NCBI RefSeq assembly: GCF_026213295.1
Contig: NC_079419.1
Location: 13,991,027-14,055,026, forward strand
From: Gadus chalcogrammus
Taxonomy: Eukaryota; Chordata; Actinopteri; Gadiformes; Gadidae
DNA: 64,000 nucleotides
Reading direction: 5' to 3'
Both the position numbers and the translations under genes were made by a program. Numbering within the stretch: position 1 is the first letter of the stretch; every line of letters starts with the position of its first letter. Under the pieces are notes generated by a model. It worked only from the letters and a program-made list of their open reading frames with translations, searched no databases and had not been told where the DNA came from. Below are positions 39,674-51,544 of the stretch, in pieces.

Positions 39674-40269
39674 ATGGAAACCTGTCTGTGGATTATTATT
39701 GTTGCACTTCTATCTGGTAAGATTAAAACCGCATGCTTCACACTAAGAATATGCATGAATCGTCAAAATTGTATCTGATTGGTGTTGGATGTTTCAGCCA
39801 TTTTATTCTGTTGTGTTCTTATCGTCCATGTTAATCTATCACCTCCATAATATTGACTCATCCTTGTTCTCACTCTCCGGCTGGGTTTCTCTTTAAAGAC
39901 TTGTTGACACTCCTATCATCATTGAACTTGATTAATACATTCATTAACCACCATCTTCTGTTCTTCCCCAGAGTGTAAAGGAAAAGACAGTGTGAACCAG
40001 ATCAGTGAAGAAGTCATTGCTACTGAAGGACACACAGTCAGTCTACAATGTACCTTTGAGACTGACTCGACCCCATATTTGTTCTGGTATAAACAACAAA
40101 GAAACGACCTCCCCAGGTTTGTGCTACAACGCTCTAAATTTGGAGGAAAGGAAGCCGAAGAGTTCCCCAAAGAAAGATTTAATGCCCAAATCCAGAACAC
40201 ATCAGTTCCTCTGAGCATCCAGAACCTGCAGCTGTCAGACTCTGCTCTGTACTACTGTGCTCTGAAGCC
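39674..40269 (+). CDS. TRA V segment V14 (family A), intact
   Basis: Leader 39674-39716 (METCLWIIIVALLS), V exon 39972-40269. VSLQCTFETDSTPYLFWYKQ, RFVLQRS, LQLSDSALYYCALK. Open. Very close to V20. Confidence 0.88.
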
Positions 40270-40307
40270 CACAGTGACAGGAAACACAGACTCCCTGTAC
40301 AAAAACC
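40270..40307 (+). other. recombination signal of V14
   Basis: CACAGTG, 22-bp spacer, ACAAAAACC. Confidence 0.92.
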
Positions 40308-40699
40308 TGCTGAGCACTAAACACACTTCCCTCTCCCCCTGAGATCAGTACACAAGCATTATGCATAAAACACATCAACTCATCACAACAGTGAACTCCT
40401 AAATAATGATCCTTATCAACACAATGCAGATGTAGTAAAATTTGTCTGCAGGTTTTTTCTTTGCATTATCTTGTTTTGAATATACACGTAAAATGTGTTT
40501 ATTTTATTTGTGTTAAATGCATGTATCATTGAAGGTGATGTTGAGGTCTCATATCCAACAATAGATGTCAGTTTTATCAAGTAGGTGTTTGGTCATTGAG
40601 TCTTCGACAGCTGGTATCATGAAGAGAATAAGGCCCTACTTGAGCTGAACACCATACAGTTTCTCCTGTTGCTTTAAACTTGCTGTTGGGACTTTCCAG

Positions 40700-40845
40700 G
40701 GCTGATATCTTGGGACTCCATCTCTCCTGATAAACAGGAAGTCAGTGGAAAAATGGGAGGAACTGTAACACTCCGATGCTGCTATGATACAGGTGATGAA
40801 TATGTTATTCTTTACTAGGATTATTGTAACTGGCATAATTTACTA
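40700..40845 (+). pseudogene. V15: family D V-exon relic
   Basis: Follows TTTCCAG; reads GLISWDSISPDKQEVSGKMG..., with a cysteine (LRCCYDTG), then TAG in place of the framework-2 tryptophan codon. The 3' half and the leader are missing. The duplicate V28 at 56533 keeps TGG but has a frameshift. Confidence 0.7.
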
Positions 40846-41331
40846 GTCGAGATCAGTATTATCAAGTAATGGTTTAACTATTTCCTCAACAGCCGTGTCA
40901 CAACGTTATTAATCCAAAGGGGACCAGGTAACCAAGTTACAAATGTAATAGCATGTGTTCACCTAAAGAGGGAGTCACTACAATGGAAAACAACCTACAA
41001 GTGGTGCTGGGGTTTGGTACTCCTTTAAATAGATTAAATCTCAACAATGCACATAGCAAGACCCCTATCCAGTGAGCTGATATCCTTTGGTGATGGCTTC
41101 ATAAACGCTAGCAAAGTAAAGGAAAATCAAAATGAGTTTACCTATCAAGCGAAACTCAGCTTTTGCTGTGATGGTCATGAATGGTAACAGGTCTGCTGGG
41201 TATTGGAGAGCCTTGGAGAGATGAGATGATGGGAGGAGCCAGCCACAAAAGGACTGTTGAGTAAAATGTGTTTATGTTTCTCTCTCCTGCTTTACTGGAA
41301 CTCGCTCTGCTCTCCACTGCCTCACTCCATC

Positions 41332-41785
41332 ATGCTCTTTGCACTCGTGATATGTTTCATTTTATGTGGTAAGATTTTTTTCAAAACAACAAATTACTCC
41401 TAATTAGTGCAATTAAATCATCTTTGTCTGAAACATGAATGTATTGTAGATTAGATTTTCGTTGCAGTGACTGAATCCCATTTTTTATTTCAGGTCCAAG
41501 TGTTGAAGACAGTATCAGTCAGCAGAAGGATGTCCAACGTGCTGTTGAGGGTGCTGCTGTGGTGCTCTCATGCAGCTACAACAGCTCTGCAGTCAGTAGT
41601 CTCTTATGGTACCGCCAGTACCCCGGCTCACCACCACAGTTCCTTATCATGGAATACTCTGGAATCATAACTAATCCAATACCAGGAATGAACATCACAC
41701 ATATCAAACAACAGAGACTTGTGGAGCTACAGATCTCCTCTGCTGCGGTGACAGACTCTGCTCTGTACTACTGTGCTCTGAGGCC
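41332..41785 (+). CDS. TRA V segment V16 (family E), intact
   Basis: Leader 41332-41368 (MLFALVICFILC, 37 nt), V exon 41494-41785. VVLSCSYNSSAVSSLLWYRQ, then PGSPPQFLIMEYSG, SAAVTDSALYYCALR. Open. The only intact family E unit in the window. Confidence 0.88.
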
Positions 41786-41823
41786 CACAGTGACAGGAAA
41801 CACAGACTCCCTGTACAAAAACC
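41786..41823 (+). other. recombination signal of V16
   Basis: CACAGTG, 22-bp spacer, ACAAAAACC. Confidence 0.92.
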
Positions 41824-42269
41824 TGCTGAACACAAACACGCGTCCATCTCCCTTAGACCAGAACACAGATATTTCTGACAGAACACATGAACTCATCACA
41901 ATATTTATTTCCTTTAATTATACATGTTTACCATTTTTTATTTAAAAATATGAAAATATTTTTGCAGCAGGTACTATTGTCATATTATTTTGAATAATTT
42001 GGTTTAAATTGTGGGGTATATTTGTAGCTTTTATCAGCATGGCTCATTAAATTAAAAACCATCAGTTCTTCAGCTTTTATTCTCCCTAAATTGATTCTGA
42101 GGGAGCCACTATCCACCCCTAGAGGTCAGTATTATCAAGTAGGTGTCTAACCATTTCATCAACATGTTTGGTCATTGTGTCTTTAACAGCTGGAATCACT
42201 AAGAGATAAGTCTCATCCTTGAGCTGAACACCAGATAGTTTCTCCCGTTGCTGTACTCCTGCTGTTGAG

Positions 42270-42928
42270 ATGGAAACCTGGCTGTGGATTATTATGGCTG
42301 CACTTCTATCTGGTGAGATGAAAACCTAATTTTCCACACTACAAATATATCTGAATCATCAATTATATTATTATTATCATTGGTCAAAAGATGTTATAGA
42401 CATTTTATTCAGTTGTATTCTTTATGGTTCATGTTAATCTCTCATCAATTTTGTGGACTCATCCTAGTTCTCACTCTTTCACTGGCTAACTCTTTAAAGA
42501 CTCTTGTCTTTAAAGCCTGTGCAATGTCTTTCATCATTGATCTTGAATGATTAATATATTAATCTACATCTTCTATTCTTCCCCAGAGTGTAAAGGAGGA
42601 GACAGAGTGATCCAGCCCAGAGAGGATGTCATTTCTACTGAAGGACTCACAGTTAGTCTTAACTGTACATTTGTGACCATGAGCACAAATGTGTATTTGT
42701 TCTGGTACAAACAACAAGTCAAGGACTTCCCAAGGCTCTTGCTACGACGATTTACAATTGGAGAAGGAGATAATGCTGAAGAGTTCCACAAAGAGAGATT
42801 TGATGCCAAAATCCAAAACACATCAGTTCCTCTGAGCATCCAGAACCTGCAGCTGTCTGACTCTGCTCTGTACTACTATGCTCTGAAGCCCACAGTGACA
42901 GGAAACACAGACTCCCTGTACAAAAACC
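42270..42928 (+). pseudogene. TRA V segment V17 (family A), second cysteine lost (C to Y)
   Basis: Leader 42270-42312, V exon 42587-42890, signal 42891-42928, all open and intact. The exception is that the invariant second cysteine codon is TAT (SALYYYALK). The near-identical duplicate V30 has TGT. Likely non-functional as a receptor, though it could still recombine. Confidence 0.82.
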
Positions 42929-43295
42929 TGCTGAACACAAAAAACACTTCCCTCTACCCCTGAAACCAGTACACAGACATTTCTGACTTAGCACGATATT
43001 AATCATAACAATGAACTCCTAATTATTCATCCATGTTCACCATAATCCAGATATCTAAACATTTGTCTGCATTTTTTTTATTTACAATATCTTGTTTGAA
43101 ACATTCACGTTAAAATAGTTTATTTTATTTATTTATAATTTATGACTTATTAAACTAACAACTCATCGATTCTGAAGGTAAGGTCTCACATCCACCCCTA
43201 GAGGCCAGTATTATCAAGTAGGTGTTTAACTATTTCATCAACATGTTTGGTCATTGTGTCTTTAACAGCTGGTACCATGAAGAGAATAAGTCTCA

Positions 43296-44040
43296 AGGTG
43301 CGGCCACACTGAACGCGTTACGCGCGTTAGAGGCGTTGATAATCTGCGTTTTTGCATAGGGAACTATTGGTTAAGGCGCTTAGATGCGTTACACGCGCTA
43401 TAGCAGCCCGTTAGGCGTGTTTTACTCATCTAAATAACGCGCCCAACGCACCAACGCGCCCAACGCACTAACGCACAGAGTTCAAAAAATTTAACTTTTG
43501 ACGCGCCTACACGTGATGCTTAGCCGGGGTAGCCAATCAGCGTTGAGCTTGACCCGATGTCACTGGCAGAGAGACGGAGGACGCTCAGAAGCAGAAAAAA
43601 CATGGACGACCAAGGCATCGTTTCAGTATGTGCTGAAACGATGAGGAGGTGGTGAAACTCACCCAGCTGTGAGCACCGAGGATGTCATGCACTAGAGTTT
43701 AGATTCCCTGCCCGAGCCTGAGCCCGACCTGACCCGGCCGGACCCGAATTTCTCTATTAATCAACACGACGAATGCTGGTAACGAATAAATTGTAAAAAG
43801 ACACACTATGTGAAGTTATTTTTTCGTTTTGGCAAGTAGCCTTGTAATAAGCGGGGTAATGTATAGAACGTCGCCGGTCATTATCGCGAAGCAAGACCCT
43901 TCTGCTGGGCGGGCTCATCTAGCTGCGTAGGCGCGTTAGGAGTGTTGAACCATTTTTGTGACACACATTGATCAAGCGTCAGGTTAGGCGCGTTACGGGC
44001 GTAATCTCACGGGCGTAACGCGTTCAGTGTGGCCGCACCT
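43296..44040. mobile_element. PIF/Harbinger-type element (745 bp) in the promoter block of V18
   Basis: Starts AGGTGCGGCCACACTGAACG and ends in the reverse complement of this (...CGTTCAGTGTGGCCGCACCT). Flanked by TCA (43293-43295 and 44041-44043), a 3-bp duplication. It splits the conserved AAGTCTCA|TACTTG of the A/D upstream block 55 bp before the ATG. No transposase. Copy at 59140-59885. Confidence 0.82.
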
Positions 44041-44097
44041 TCATACTTGGGCTGAACACCAGATAGTTTCTCCTGTCACAGTAGACCTGCTGTTGAG

Positions 44098-44578
44098 ATG
44101 GAAACCTGGCTGTTGATTATTATTGCTGCACTTCTATCTGGTAAGAGGAAAAGCTCATGTTACACACTGTATATATGACTGAATTATCAGACATTTAATT
44201 ATAATAATGAATTATTCAATGTTTTTAACATCTTATTCTGATTTTTATGGTCCATGTTAATCTAACACATCCATTCCAGGACTGATAGCTGGGGACTCCA
44301 TCTCTCCTGATGAACCGAAAGTCAGTGGAAAAGAGGGAGCATCTGTAACACTCAGATGCTCCTATGAAACAAGCTATAATTATGTTTACCTTTACTGGTA
44401 CAGACATCGTTCTAACCAGGCTCCTCAGTTTATACTCTGGAAAGGAGCAAGATCAGAGAATAATGAACATATTCCTGACACTCGTTATCAGTCCACGACA
44501 TCCAGAGCATCAACTGAACTCACCATAACCCAGCTAAATCTGGCAGACACAGCTCTCTACTACTGTGCTCTTTGGAGA
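44098..44578 (+). CDS. TRA/TRD V segment V18 (family D), intact
   Basis: Leader 44098-44140 (METWLLIIIAALLS), V exon 44280-44578 without internal Met or stop. VTLRCSYETSYNYVYLYWYR, QAPQFILWKGA, TQLNLADTALYYCALWR. Family D has a distinct framework and signal but shares leader and upstream block with family A. It may be a TRDV-type segment; sequence alone cannot decide. Confidence 0.86.
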
Positions 44579-44617
44579 CACAGTGATAGAAAGTGTGGAG
44601 GAGCCTTTACATAAACC
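44579..44617 (+). other. recombination signal of V18 (family D type)
   Basis: CACAGTG, 23-bp spacer, ACATAAACC. Confidence 0.88.
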
Positions 44618-45272
44618 TGAAGGCAATGATCTCTATATTCTTCAAAGACTAGGGAAGCGGTAATCCCACCACACCTTTCTATCAGATGGATGGTGGATCT
44701 TCATGGTTGATCAGAGACACTGTGGTTGCACCTGTTAATGATCCACTGTAGCATGACTCCCATGAGTAGGTAATCTAAATAAAACAACCATCAGCTGTAT
44801 GACTGAACACAAACACACTATGTTAAGACAGTCAATGACGGAGTAAACGTTAAATAATAAAAAAATATTTTTAGGTTTCTATGAGAACGAGAATTGTCCC
44901 ACCCCTTTCGGTAAGGAATTACAGCGATATAAAATGCCTAAACTCAACAAACATGTAACATTCATATTTTGAGCGCAAATTACTCATTTGTATCTAAAAA
45001 TTGTATATATGTACATGAGGAGATGGAGTGACTACAGCGGTTCTCGTTGAGTTTTTAAAGCCAGAGCTCCTGTCGCTCTTCTTCCTGAGTCCTCGTAGTC
45101 TCCACAGAGCCAGTAAAGTAAACGGTATTCTCCTGTCTCATTCAGTCCTTGGTGCCACTCTAGCAGGAGGTGGAGCTTGACAGGCAGCACATCAGAAACA
45201 ATCCGTCCAAGTACAGCTTTTACACCCTTGATTGCTGCTGCTTTACAACATCTGCTTGGTCCACTATTAGGT

Positions 45273-45731
45273 ATGCAGCTCTTCATGTTGGTGGTTTTAT
45301 TCACTGGGTTTACTGGTGAGTTCTGCTTTAGCAGCGCTGTCCTAATTCGGACATGGACCTCAATACAGGTTTAGCAGTTCATGGCAACATGTTTACGGAT
45401 TAACCTTCTGTTTTACAGGTGTTTATAGTGTGGTCCTCCCTCCTGACAAGAAGGAACTGAACAGTTTAGAAGATACGACTGCTTCTCTGTCCTACAGGCT
45501 CTCTCAAAAGGCTGAAATTAATGATAATTTCTTCTGGTACCGTCAGTATCCCGGAGAACCTCCACAGTTCCTGCTGTACATCTCAGGGTTTGGTAACAAC
45601 AGGACAGCTGAGTCTCTTGGTTCAGACAAAAGGTTTTCTACTGAACTGACTAAAGAGAAGACTGGAGTGGATCTGAAGATCTCCTCTGTTGCAGTGACAG
45701 ACTCTGCTCTGTACTACTGTGCTCTGAGGCC
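45273..45731 (+). CDS. TRA V segment V19: family B leader joined to family C V exon, intact
   Basis: Leader 45273-45315 (MQLFMLVVLFTGFT) is a typical B leader under a B upstream block. The next V exon, 45419-45731, is family C (GVYSVVLPPDKKELNSLE..., tyrosine for the first cysteine in LSYRLS, NFFWYRQYP, TDSALYYCALR). The B V exon, B signal and C leader that normally lie between them are absent, leaving a 103-nt intron. Both splice sites are in phase 1, so a complete chimeric protein is predicted. Confidence 0.85.
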
Positions 45732-45769
45732 CACAGTGACAGGAAACACACACTCCCTGTACAAAAACC
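45732..45769 (+). other. recombination signal of V19
   Basis: CACAGTG, 22-bp spacer (one change, CACACACTCC), ACAAAAACC. Confidence 0.9.
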
Positions 45770-46229
45770 TGCTGAGCACAAAACACTCTTCCATCACCCC
45801 CTGAGACTCGATCAATGACATTTCTGACTTTACACATGATTTCATCGCAATATTTATAGTCTGATTAATTATACATGTTTACCATTTTTCAATTTTATTA
45901 TTTTTTTTTATATTTTTTTCAGTAAGTTCACTTGCTTTATTATTTTTAATGATTTGGTTTGAATAGTGTGTTATATTTCTAGCTTTTATCCACATGGCTC
46001 ATTCAATTAGAAACCATCTATGTTTCAACAGTTACTCTTCTTAAAGTGAACATGAAGGTGAGTTCTCTTATCCACCCCTAGACGTCAGTATCATCAAGTA
46101 GGTGTTTTACTATTTCATCAACATGTTTGGTCATTGTATCTTTTAGAGCTGGTACCATGAAGAGAATAAGACTCACACTTGAGCTGAACACCAGATGGTT
46201 TCTCCTGTTGCTGTAGACCTTCTGTTGAG

Positions 46230-46825
46230 ATGGAAACCTGGCTGTGGATTATTATTGCTGCACTTCTATCTGGTAAGATTAAAACCGCATGCTTCACACT
46301 AAAAATATGCATGAATCGTCAAAATTGTATCTAATTGGTATTGGATGTTTTAGCCATAATTTTCTGTTGTGTTCTTATCAACCATGTTATTCTATCACTT
46401 CCATAATATGGACTCATCCTGGTTCTCACACTCTGGCAGGGTTTCTCTTTAAAGACTTGTTGACTCTCCTCTCATCATTGAACTTGATTGATACATTCAT
46501 TAATCAACATCTTCTGTCCTCCCCCAGAGTGTAAAGGAGAAGACAGAGTGAACCAGATCAGTGAAGAAGTCATTGCTACTGAAGGACACACAGTTAGTCT
46601 ACAATGTACCTTTGAGACTGACTATACCCCATATTTGTTCTGGTATAAACAACAAAGAAACGACTTCCCCAGGTTTGTGCTACAACGCTCTACATTGGGA
46701 GGAAAGGAAGCCGAAGAGTTCCCCAAAGAAAGATTTGATGCCCAAATCCAAAACACATCAGTTCCTCTGAGGATCCAGAACCTGCAGCTGTCTGACTCTG
46801 CTCTGTACTACTGTGCTCTGAAGCC
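46230..46825 (+). CDS. TRA V segment V20 (family A), intact
   Basis: Leader 46230-46272, V exon 46528-46825. VSLQCTFETDYTPYLFWYKQ, RFVLQRSTLGG, LQLSDSALYYCALK. Open; closest relative V14. Confidence 0.88.
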
Positions 46826-46863
46826 CACAGTGACAGGAAACACAGACTCCCTGTACAAAAACC
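46826..46863 (+). other. recombination signal of V20
   Basis: CACAGTG, 22-bp spacer, ACAAAAACC. Confidence 0.92.
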
Positions 46864-47238
46864 TGCTGAGCACTAAACACACTTCCCTCTCCCCCTGAGA
46901 TCAGTACACAAACATTATGCATAAAACACATCAACTCATCACAACAGTGAACTCCTATTTAATGATCCATTTTCACCATAATACAGATGTAGCAAAATTT
47001 GTCTGCAGTTGTAGTCTTTGCATAATCTTGTTTCAAATATTCACATAAAATGTGTTTATTTTATTTGTGTTAAATGCATGCGTCATTGAAGGTGATGGTG
47101 TGGTCTCATATCCACCACTGGATGTCAGTATTATCAAGTAGGTGTTTAACTATTTATTCAACAAGTTTGGTCATTGTATCTTTAACAGCGAGCTGAACAC
47201 CAGATTGTTTCTCCTGTTACCGTAGACCTGCTGTTGAG

Positions 47239-47743
47239 ATGGAAACCTGGCTGTGGATTATTATTGCTGCACTTTTATCTGGTAAGAGGAAAAGCTTGTC
47301 ATGTTACACACTGTATATATGACTGAATTATCAGACATTTTATAATAATAATGAATGATTCAATGTTTTTAACATCTAATTCTGTTGTGCTTTTTATGGT
47401 CCATGGTAATCTAACACGTCTATTATGTGAACTTTTTCCAGGACTGATAGCTGGGGACTCCATCTCTCCTGATGGAGTACAGAAAGTCAGTGGAAAAGAG
47501 GGGGGGTCTGTAACACTCAGATGCAACTATGAAACAAGCTATAATTATGTTCGCCTTTACTGGTACAGACATCATTCAAACCAGGCTCCTCAGTTTATAC
47601 TCTGGAAAGGAGCAAGATCATGGAGTGATGAACATATTCCTGACACTCGTTATGAGTCCACGACATCCAGAGCATCAACTGAACTCACCATAACCCAGCT
47701 AACTCTGGCAGACACAGCTCTCTACTACTGTGCTCTTTGGAGA
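47239..47743 (+). CDS. TRA/TRD V segment V21 (family D), intact
   Basis: Leader 47239-47281 (METWLWIIIAALLS), V exon 47442-47743. SVTLRCNYETSYNYVRLYWY, NQAPQFILWKGARSW, TQLTLADTALYYCALWR. Open. Confidence 0.87.
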
Positions 47744-47783
47744 CACAGTGATAGAAAGTGTGGAGGAAACCTTTACATAAACC
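47744..47783 (+). other. recombination signal of V21 (24-bp spacer)
   Basis: CACAGTG, 24-bp spacer (one base more than V18), ACATAAACC. Confidence 0.85.
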
Positions 47784-48271
47784 TGAAGGCAATGATCTCC
47801 CTATTCTTCAAAGAGGAGGGAAGTGGTAATCCCACCGCACCTTTCTATCAGACGGATGGTGGATCTTCATCGCTGATCAGAGACACTGTGGTTGCACCTG
47901 TTAATGATCCACTGTAGCATGACTCCCATTCCTTTTCATGGTCCCACGTTCCCGCAACGCAATGAACCTGCAGACCACTTCGACACAGTCGTGAACGTTT
48001 ATGGTTCCACGTCGGGTTTTAGTTAGCGGCCAATCACAGCCGTTGCTGCTGCGTCGCCTCGACAGAAGGTTATGTTTTTTGGGAGGCGCACGTGCGGCCC
48101 TTGCGGTGTACCGAAGGAGGGTCTGCAAGGACCCAAAATCACATTGTCTTGGGCCTACGCCGATCGGGATCATGAGCCAGTTTAAAATGATGCAGCTCAT
48201 GATAGGCCCCCTGATCGTCGTAGGCCCTTGGGCTTCAACCCAGGTAAGCCTGTGCATTAAGGCGGCCTTGC

Positions 48272-48466
48272 CTACCTGCTCCTTGATGACCTGTCTCTGT
48301 ATTCACTGTCCAACACCTGCTTCCTGATGACATGTTTCGGTATACACTGTCTTACCCCTACCTGCCCCCTTGATGACCTGTCTCTGTATTCACTGTCCAA
48401 CCCCTACCTGCTTCTTGATGACATGTTTCGGTATACACTGTCTTACCCCTACCCCTACCGATTACT
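48272..48466. repeat. minisatellite
   Basis: Alternating units of about 50-60 bp containing TTGATGACCTGTCTCTGTAT, TCACTGTCCAACCCC and GATGACATGTTTCGGTATAC, each about two to three times. Not coding. Confidence 0.75.
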
Positions 48467-48469
48467 CCT

Positions 48470-49105
48470 TTAATACCCTACATTTTAATGTTAGCAACAT
48501 GAATGACTTATCAAGGTTATCAACTATATACCAGAGGCGGATGGCCATCGGGAAGATTGGGAGGTTCTCCCCGGTGGGCCGGTCCCACTTTGAAATGTAT
48601 TTTTGGCCGTGGTGCGGGGGCATCTCCTAGTGGTAGGAGCCCCACACTCCGCCCAGTGCCAGTGTATTTAGGCTACGCCAGCGATTCTCAAAGTGTGGGG
48701 CTCGCCCCACTGGTGGGACTAGAGGACGTGCACAGGTGGGCCGCGACAAACGGGAGAAGTATTTTCTGATCCAATTAGATTTTCTAATCGGAATACCACT
48801 TGACTTGCTTCACAAACTAGGAAATACCTGTTTTAAAGTCAGTGGCGCGTTGTTCAGATGCTAATTTCAAGGGCGCATGCATAATGTCGCTTGTGCACCT
48901 CGCGCATACACTTTGCTTCTCTCAATCTACCTATAGCACACATTCTTGGTAATATTTGGGAAAGAACAGCTGATACAGCGGTAATAAGTTGTACTTTTAA
49001 ATCAATGCATCTGCAAACACCGTACAGCAAACACATATTTTCTTGACACAGACATCATGTACAAGCCCATAACTTCTGGATTGTGGGTATTTGATTGTGA
49101 GAAAA
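48470..49105. other. spacer with hAT-like relic
   Basis: No V unit. Around 48672-48760 the sequence CAGCGATTCTCAAAGTGTGG followed by GGCTCGCCCC resembles one end of Charlie-like hAT elements (compare 28084). Nothing else recognised; 47935-48260 also lacks recognisable features. Confidence 0.4.
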
Positions 49106-49115
49106 CATTGTTTCA

Positions 49116-49189
49116 GAGTACAGACTCTGCTCTGTACTGTGCTATGCAGCCCACAGTGACAGGAAACGCAGACTCCCAGTACATAACCC
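49116..49189 (+). pseudogene. V22: family B 3' relic
   Basis: Only the end of a B V exon (ACAGACTCTGCTCTGTACTG; CTAC deleted) and its signal remain: CACAGTG 49152-49158, 22-bp spacer, ACATAACCC. Confidence 0.7.
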
Positions 49190-49351
49190 TGACAAAGAAC
49201 TGGAAGAGCATTTGTCATTGAATTCAACTGTGGTTCAGGGGAGGGGCAACTGGAGAGGTAAATTCACCAGGAGTCTAGTGAAGAAACAGTATGTTACAAC
49301 AAGGATACAGAGGTGGCATGTTGAGCATCAAGGCCTCCCATGGTGTTTGAA

Positions 49352-49550
49352 ATGATGTCAGTCCTCTTTCTACTTGTAGTTTTTAATTTAACAGGTAAGT
49401 CACAGCCCACCAGAAATTCTAAAGATTAAAGGGAACTTTTATCTCCATGGCAACACGTTTACAGATTAACCTTATCTTTACAGGTGTTTATAGTGTGGAC
49501 CTCACTCCTGTCAAGCAGAAGGAGAACAGTTTTTGAAGGTACAAGTGTTG
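49352..49550 (+). pseudogene. V23: family C 5' relic, cut by mobile DNA
   Basis: Leader 49352-49394 (MMSVLFLLVVFNLT) and the first 67 nt of the V exon (49484-49550) are present. A one-base insertion (AACAGTTTTTGAAGG) breaks the frame. The rest is replaced by the mobile element that follows. Confidence 0.72.
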
Positions 49551-50752
49551 TTTGTACGAGCCAGAATACAGCCAGGAAGAATTTACACAATAGAGGGGGA
49601 GGCTGCTGCGGCTGCAGCTGAACAAGCCTTGCCTCTTGCTGAGGACGAGGAGCCGGAGCGCACCGGTTCGCTCTGTTCGCCTATAGACACTAATGGTGTG
49701 TTCCTGAATCCTCGGATGCCAGCCTTCCCGAGTTGCACGTTTGACATCACTTCCGGTCTCGGAGCATTCATAGCGTTCCAGTTTGTCTTTGTGATTGTGG
49801 CATGAAATTTGCTAGCCGTTGTTTATTGTTAGCTACATTAGCCTCTTTAGCAAAACAGCCCCGAAAACAAACAACACAACTTTACATTGTATTGCACGCA
49901 CAGCAAGACCATGCAATGTAAAAATTGGTGACCGGAATAAAGTAGCAATGTAATCAAGTGTGTAAGAGCATTTAAAATCGACATCGATCCCATACAAAGT
50001 GAACGTATAGACGCGTATCTGGCAAATTTTTCGCGAAAGAAAACCGGCGACAAGTTTCGATTTATCGCGCCACACTTTTCGCCCTGCACAGGCTGAGCGC
50101 GTCCACGAGGATTTGTGGCGCGACAAATTCGCTCGAGTTGAAATTCGTGAACCGAATTTCACGTGATGACAGCCAACAGCGTTCAACAGCGTGGCCACTG
50201 AGTCACATGTGTAACGTAACAGCCAATCAGCGTTCAACCGTCAAACTCAGTGCCAGTGCAGTCCGGGATGAACTGCAGCATGGAGGAGAAAGTGAATGTT
50301 GCCGTTTGCGACTCCCGGAGCTCTATATATAATGCAATATTTGTATGCATAATATCAAGGCCCAAAAGCTCTGTGCGCCTCCGGATGGCCGTAGCGCGGG
50401 GAGCTCTCATAGGGATTGGGCTTCTCGGTGTTTGTTTACCGGCGTAACTATGGTGGTCTTGTGTGTTCCAACGGTTTATTAGGTAGGCCTATCTAATAAA
50501 TCTCTGTCTAATCAATACTTCATTCACTGCCTCTTCCGTGGTCATTACAATATTATGATATACTGCGTTGGGTCCTCCGATCGTCTCTCCCTCTTCCACA
50601 AAAGGTAAAGACATGCAATGGTGGTTAGCTTGTTGTGGCGCGACAAATTCTACAAAACTTGCAAAGCGACAGATATGATGTGTGGCGCGACAAAACTTCG
50701 GCGACAACGCGAATGTGCGAAAAATTTCGCATTTGGTGTGAACACACATTAA
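49551..50752. mobile_element. non-autonomous element, first of two adjacent copies (Harbinger-like ends)
   Basis: Ends ...CGCATTTGGTGTGAACACACA before TTA. Its segment 49985-50560 is repeated with small changes at 50790-51360 (CATACAAAGTGAACGTATAG, AGCCAATCAGCGTTCAAC and others). The left end is not well defined. Long CG-rich patches with GCGACA motifs. Confidence 0.55.
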
Positions 50753-50754
50753 CT

Positions 50755-51543
50755 GTGTGTTCACACCAAACGCGACAGGGCGACAGGATCCCATACAAAG
50801 TGAACGTATAGACACGTATCGGGCGAATTTTTCACGAGAGAAAACCGGCGACAAGTTTTGATTTATCATGCCACACTTTCGCCGTGCACAGGCGAGCGCG
50901 TTCACAGCGATTTGTGGCGGCGAAAAATCGCTCGAGTTGAAATATTTGAACTTTTAGGCGAATTTCGCGTGATGACAGCCAATCAGCGTTCAACAGCGTG
51001 GCCACTGAGTGACATGTGTAACGTAACAGCCAATCAGCGTTCAACCGTTAAAGTCAGTGCAGTGCAGTCCGGGGTGAACTGCAGCATGGAGGAGAAAGTG
51101 AATGTTGCCGTTTGCGACTCCCGGAGCTCTATATATAATATAATATTTGTATGCATAATATCACGGCCAAAAGCTCTGTGCGCCTCCGGATGGCCGTAGC
51201 GCGGGGAGCTCTAATAGGGATTGGGCTTCTCGGGGTTGTTTACCGGCGTTGCTATGTTTCCGGTCTTGTGTGTTCCAACGGTTTATTAGGTAGGCCCTAT
51301 CTAATAAATCTCTGTCTATTCAATACATCATTCACTGCCTCTTCCATGGTCATTGGAATATTATGAATATACTGCGTTTTTCCCTCTTCCACAAAAGGTA
51401 AACACTGTGCAATGGTGTTATCTTGTTGTGGCGCGACAAATTCGACAAAACTTGCACAGCGACAGATTATGATGTGTGGCACGACAAAACTTCAGCGACA
51501 AGGCGAACGGAGCGAAAAATTTCGTGTTTGGTGTGAACACACA
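50755..51543. mobile_element. non-autonomous element, second adjacent copy
   Basis: Inverted ends CTGTGTGTTCACACCAAACG (50755-) and CGTGTTTGGTGTGAACACAC (about 51520-51541). The junction with the first copy is ...ACACACATTAACTGTGTG..., so the two elements meet head to tail around a TTA, the preferred site of Harbinger-type elements. Confidence 0.65.
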
Positions 51544-51544
51544 G

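Noticed and set aside
48272..48466. CRISPR-like array
   Set aside because: A vertebrate minisatellite: units are directly adjacent and variable, without unique spacers.
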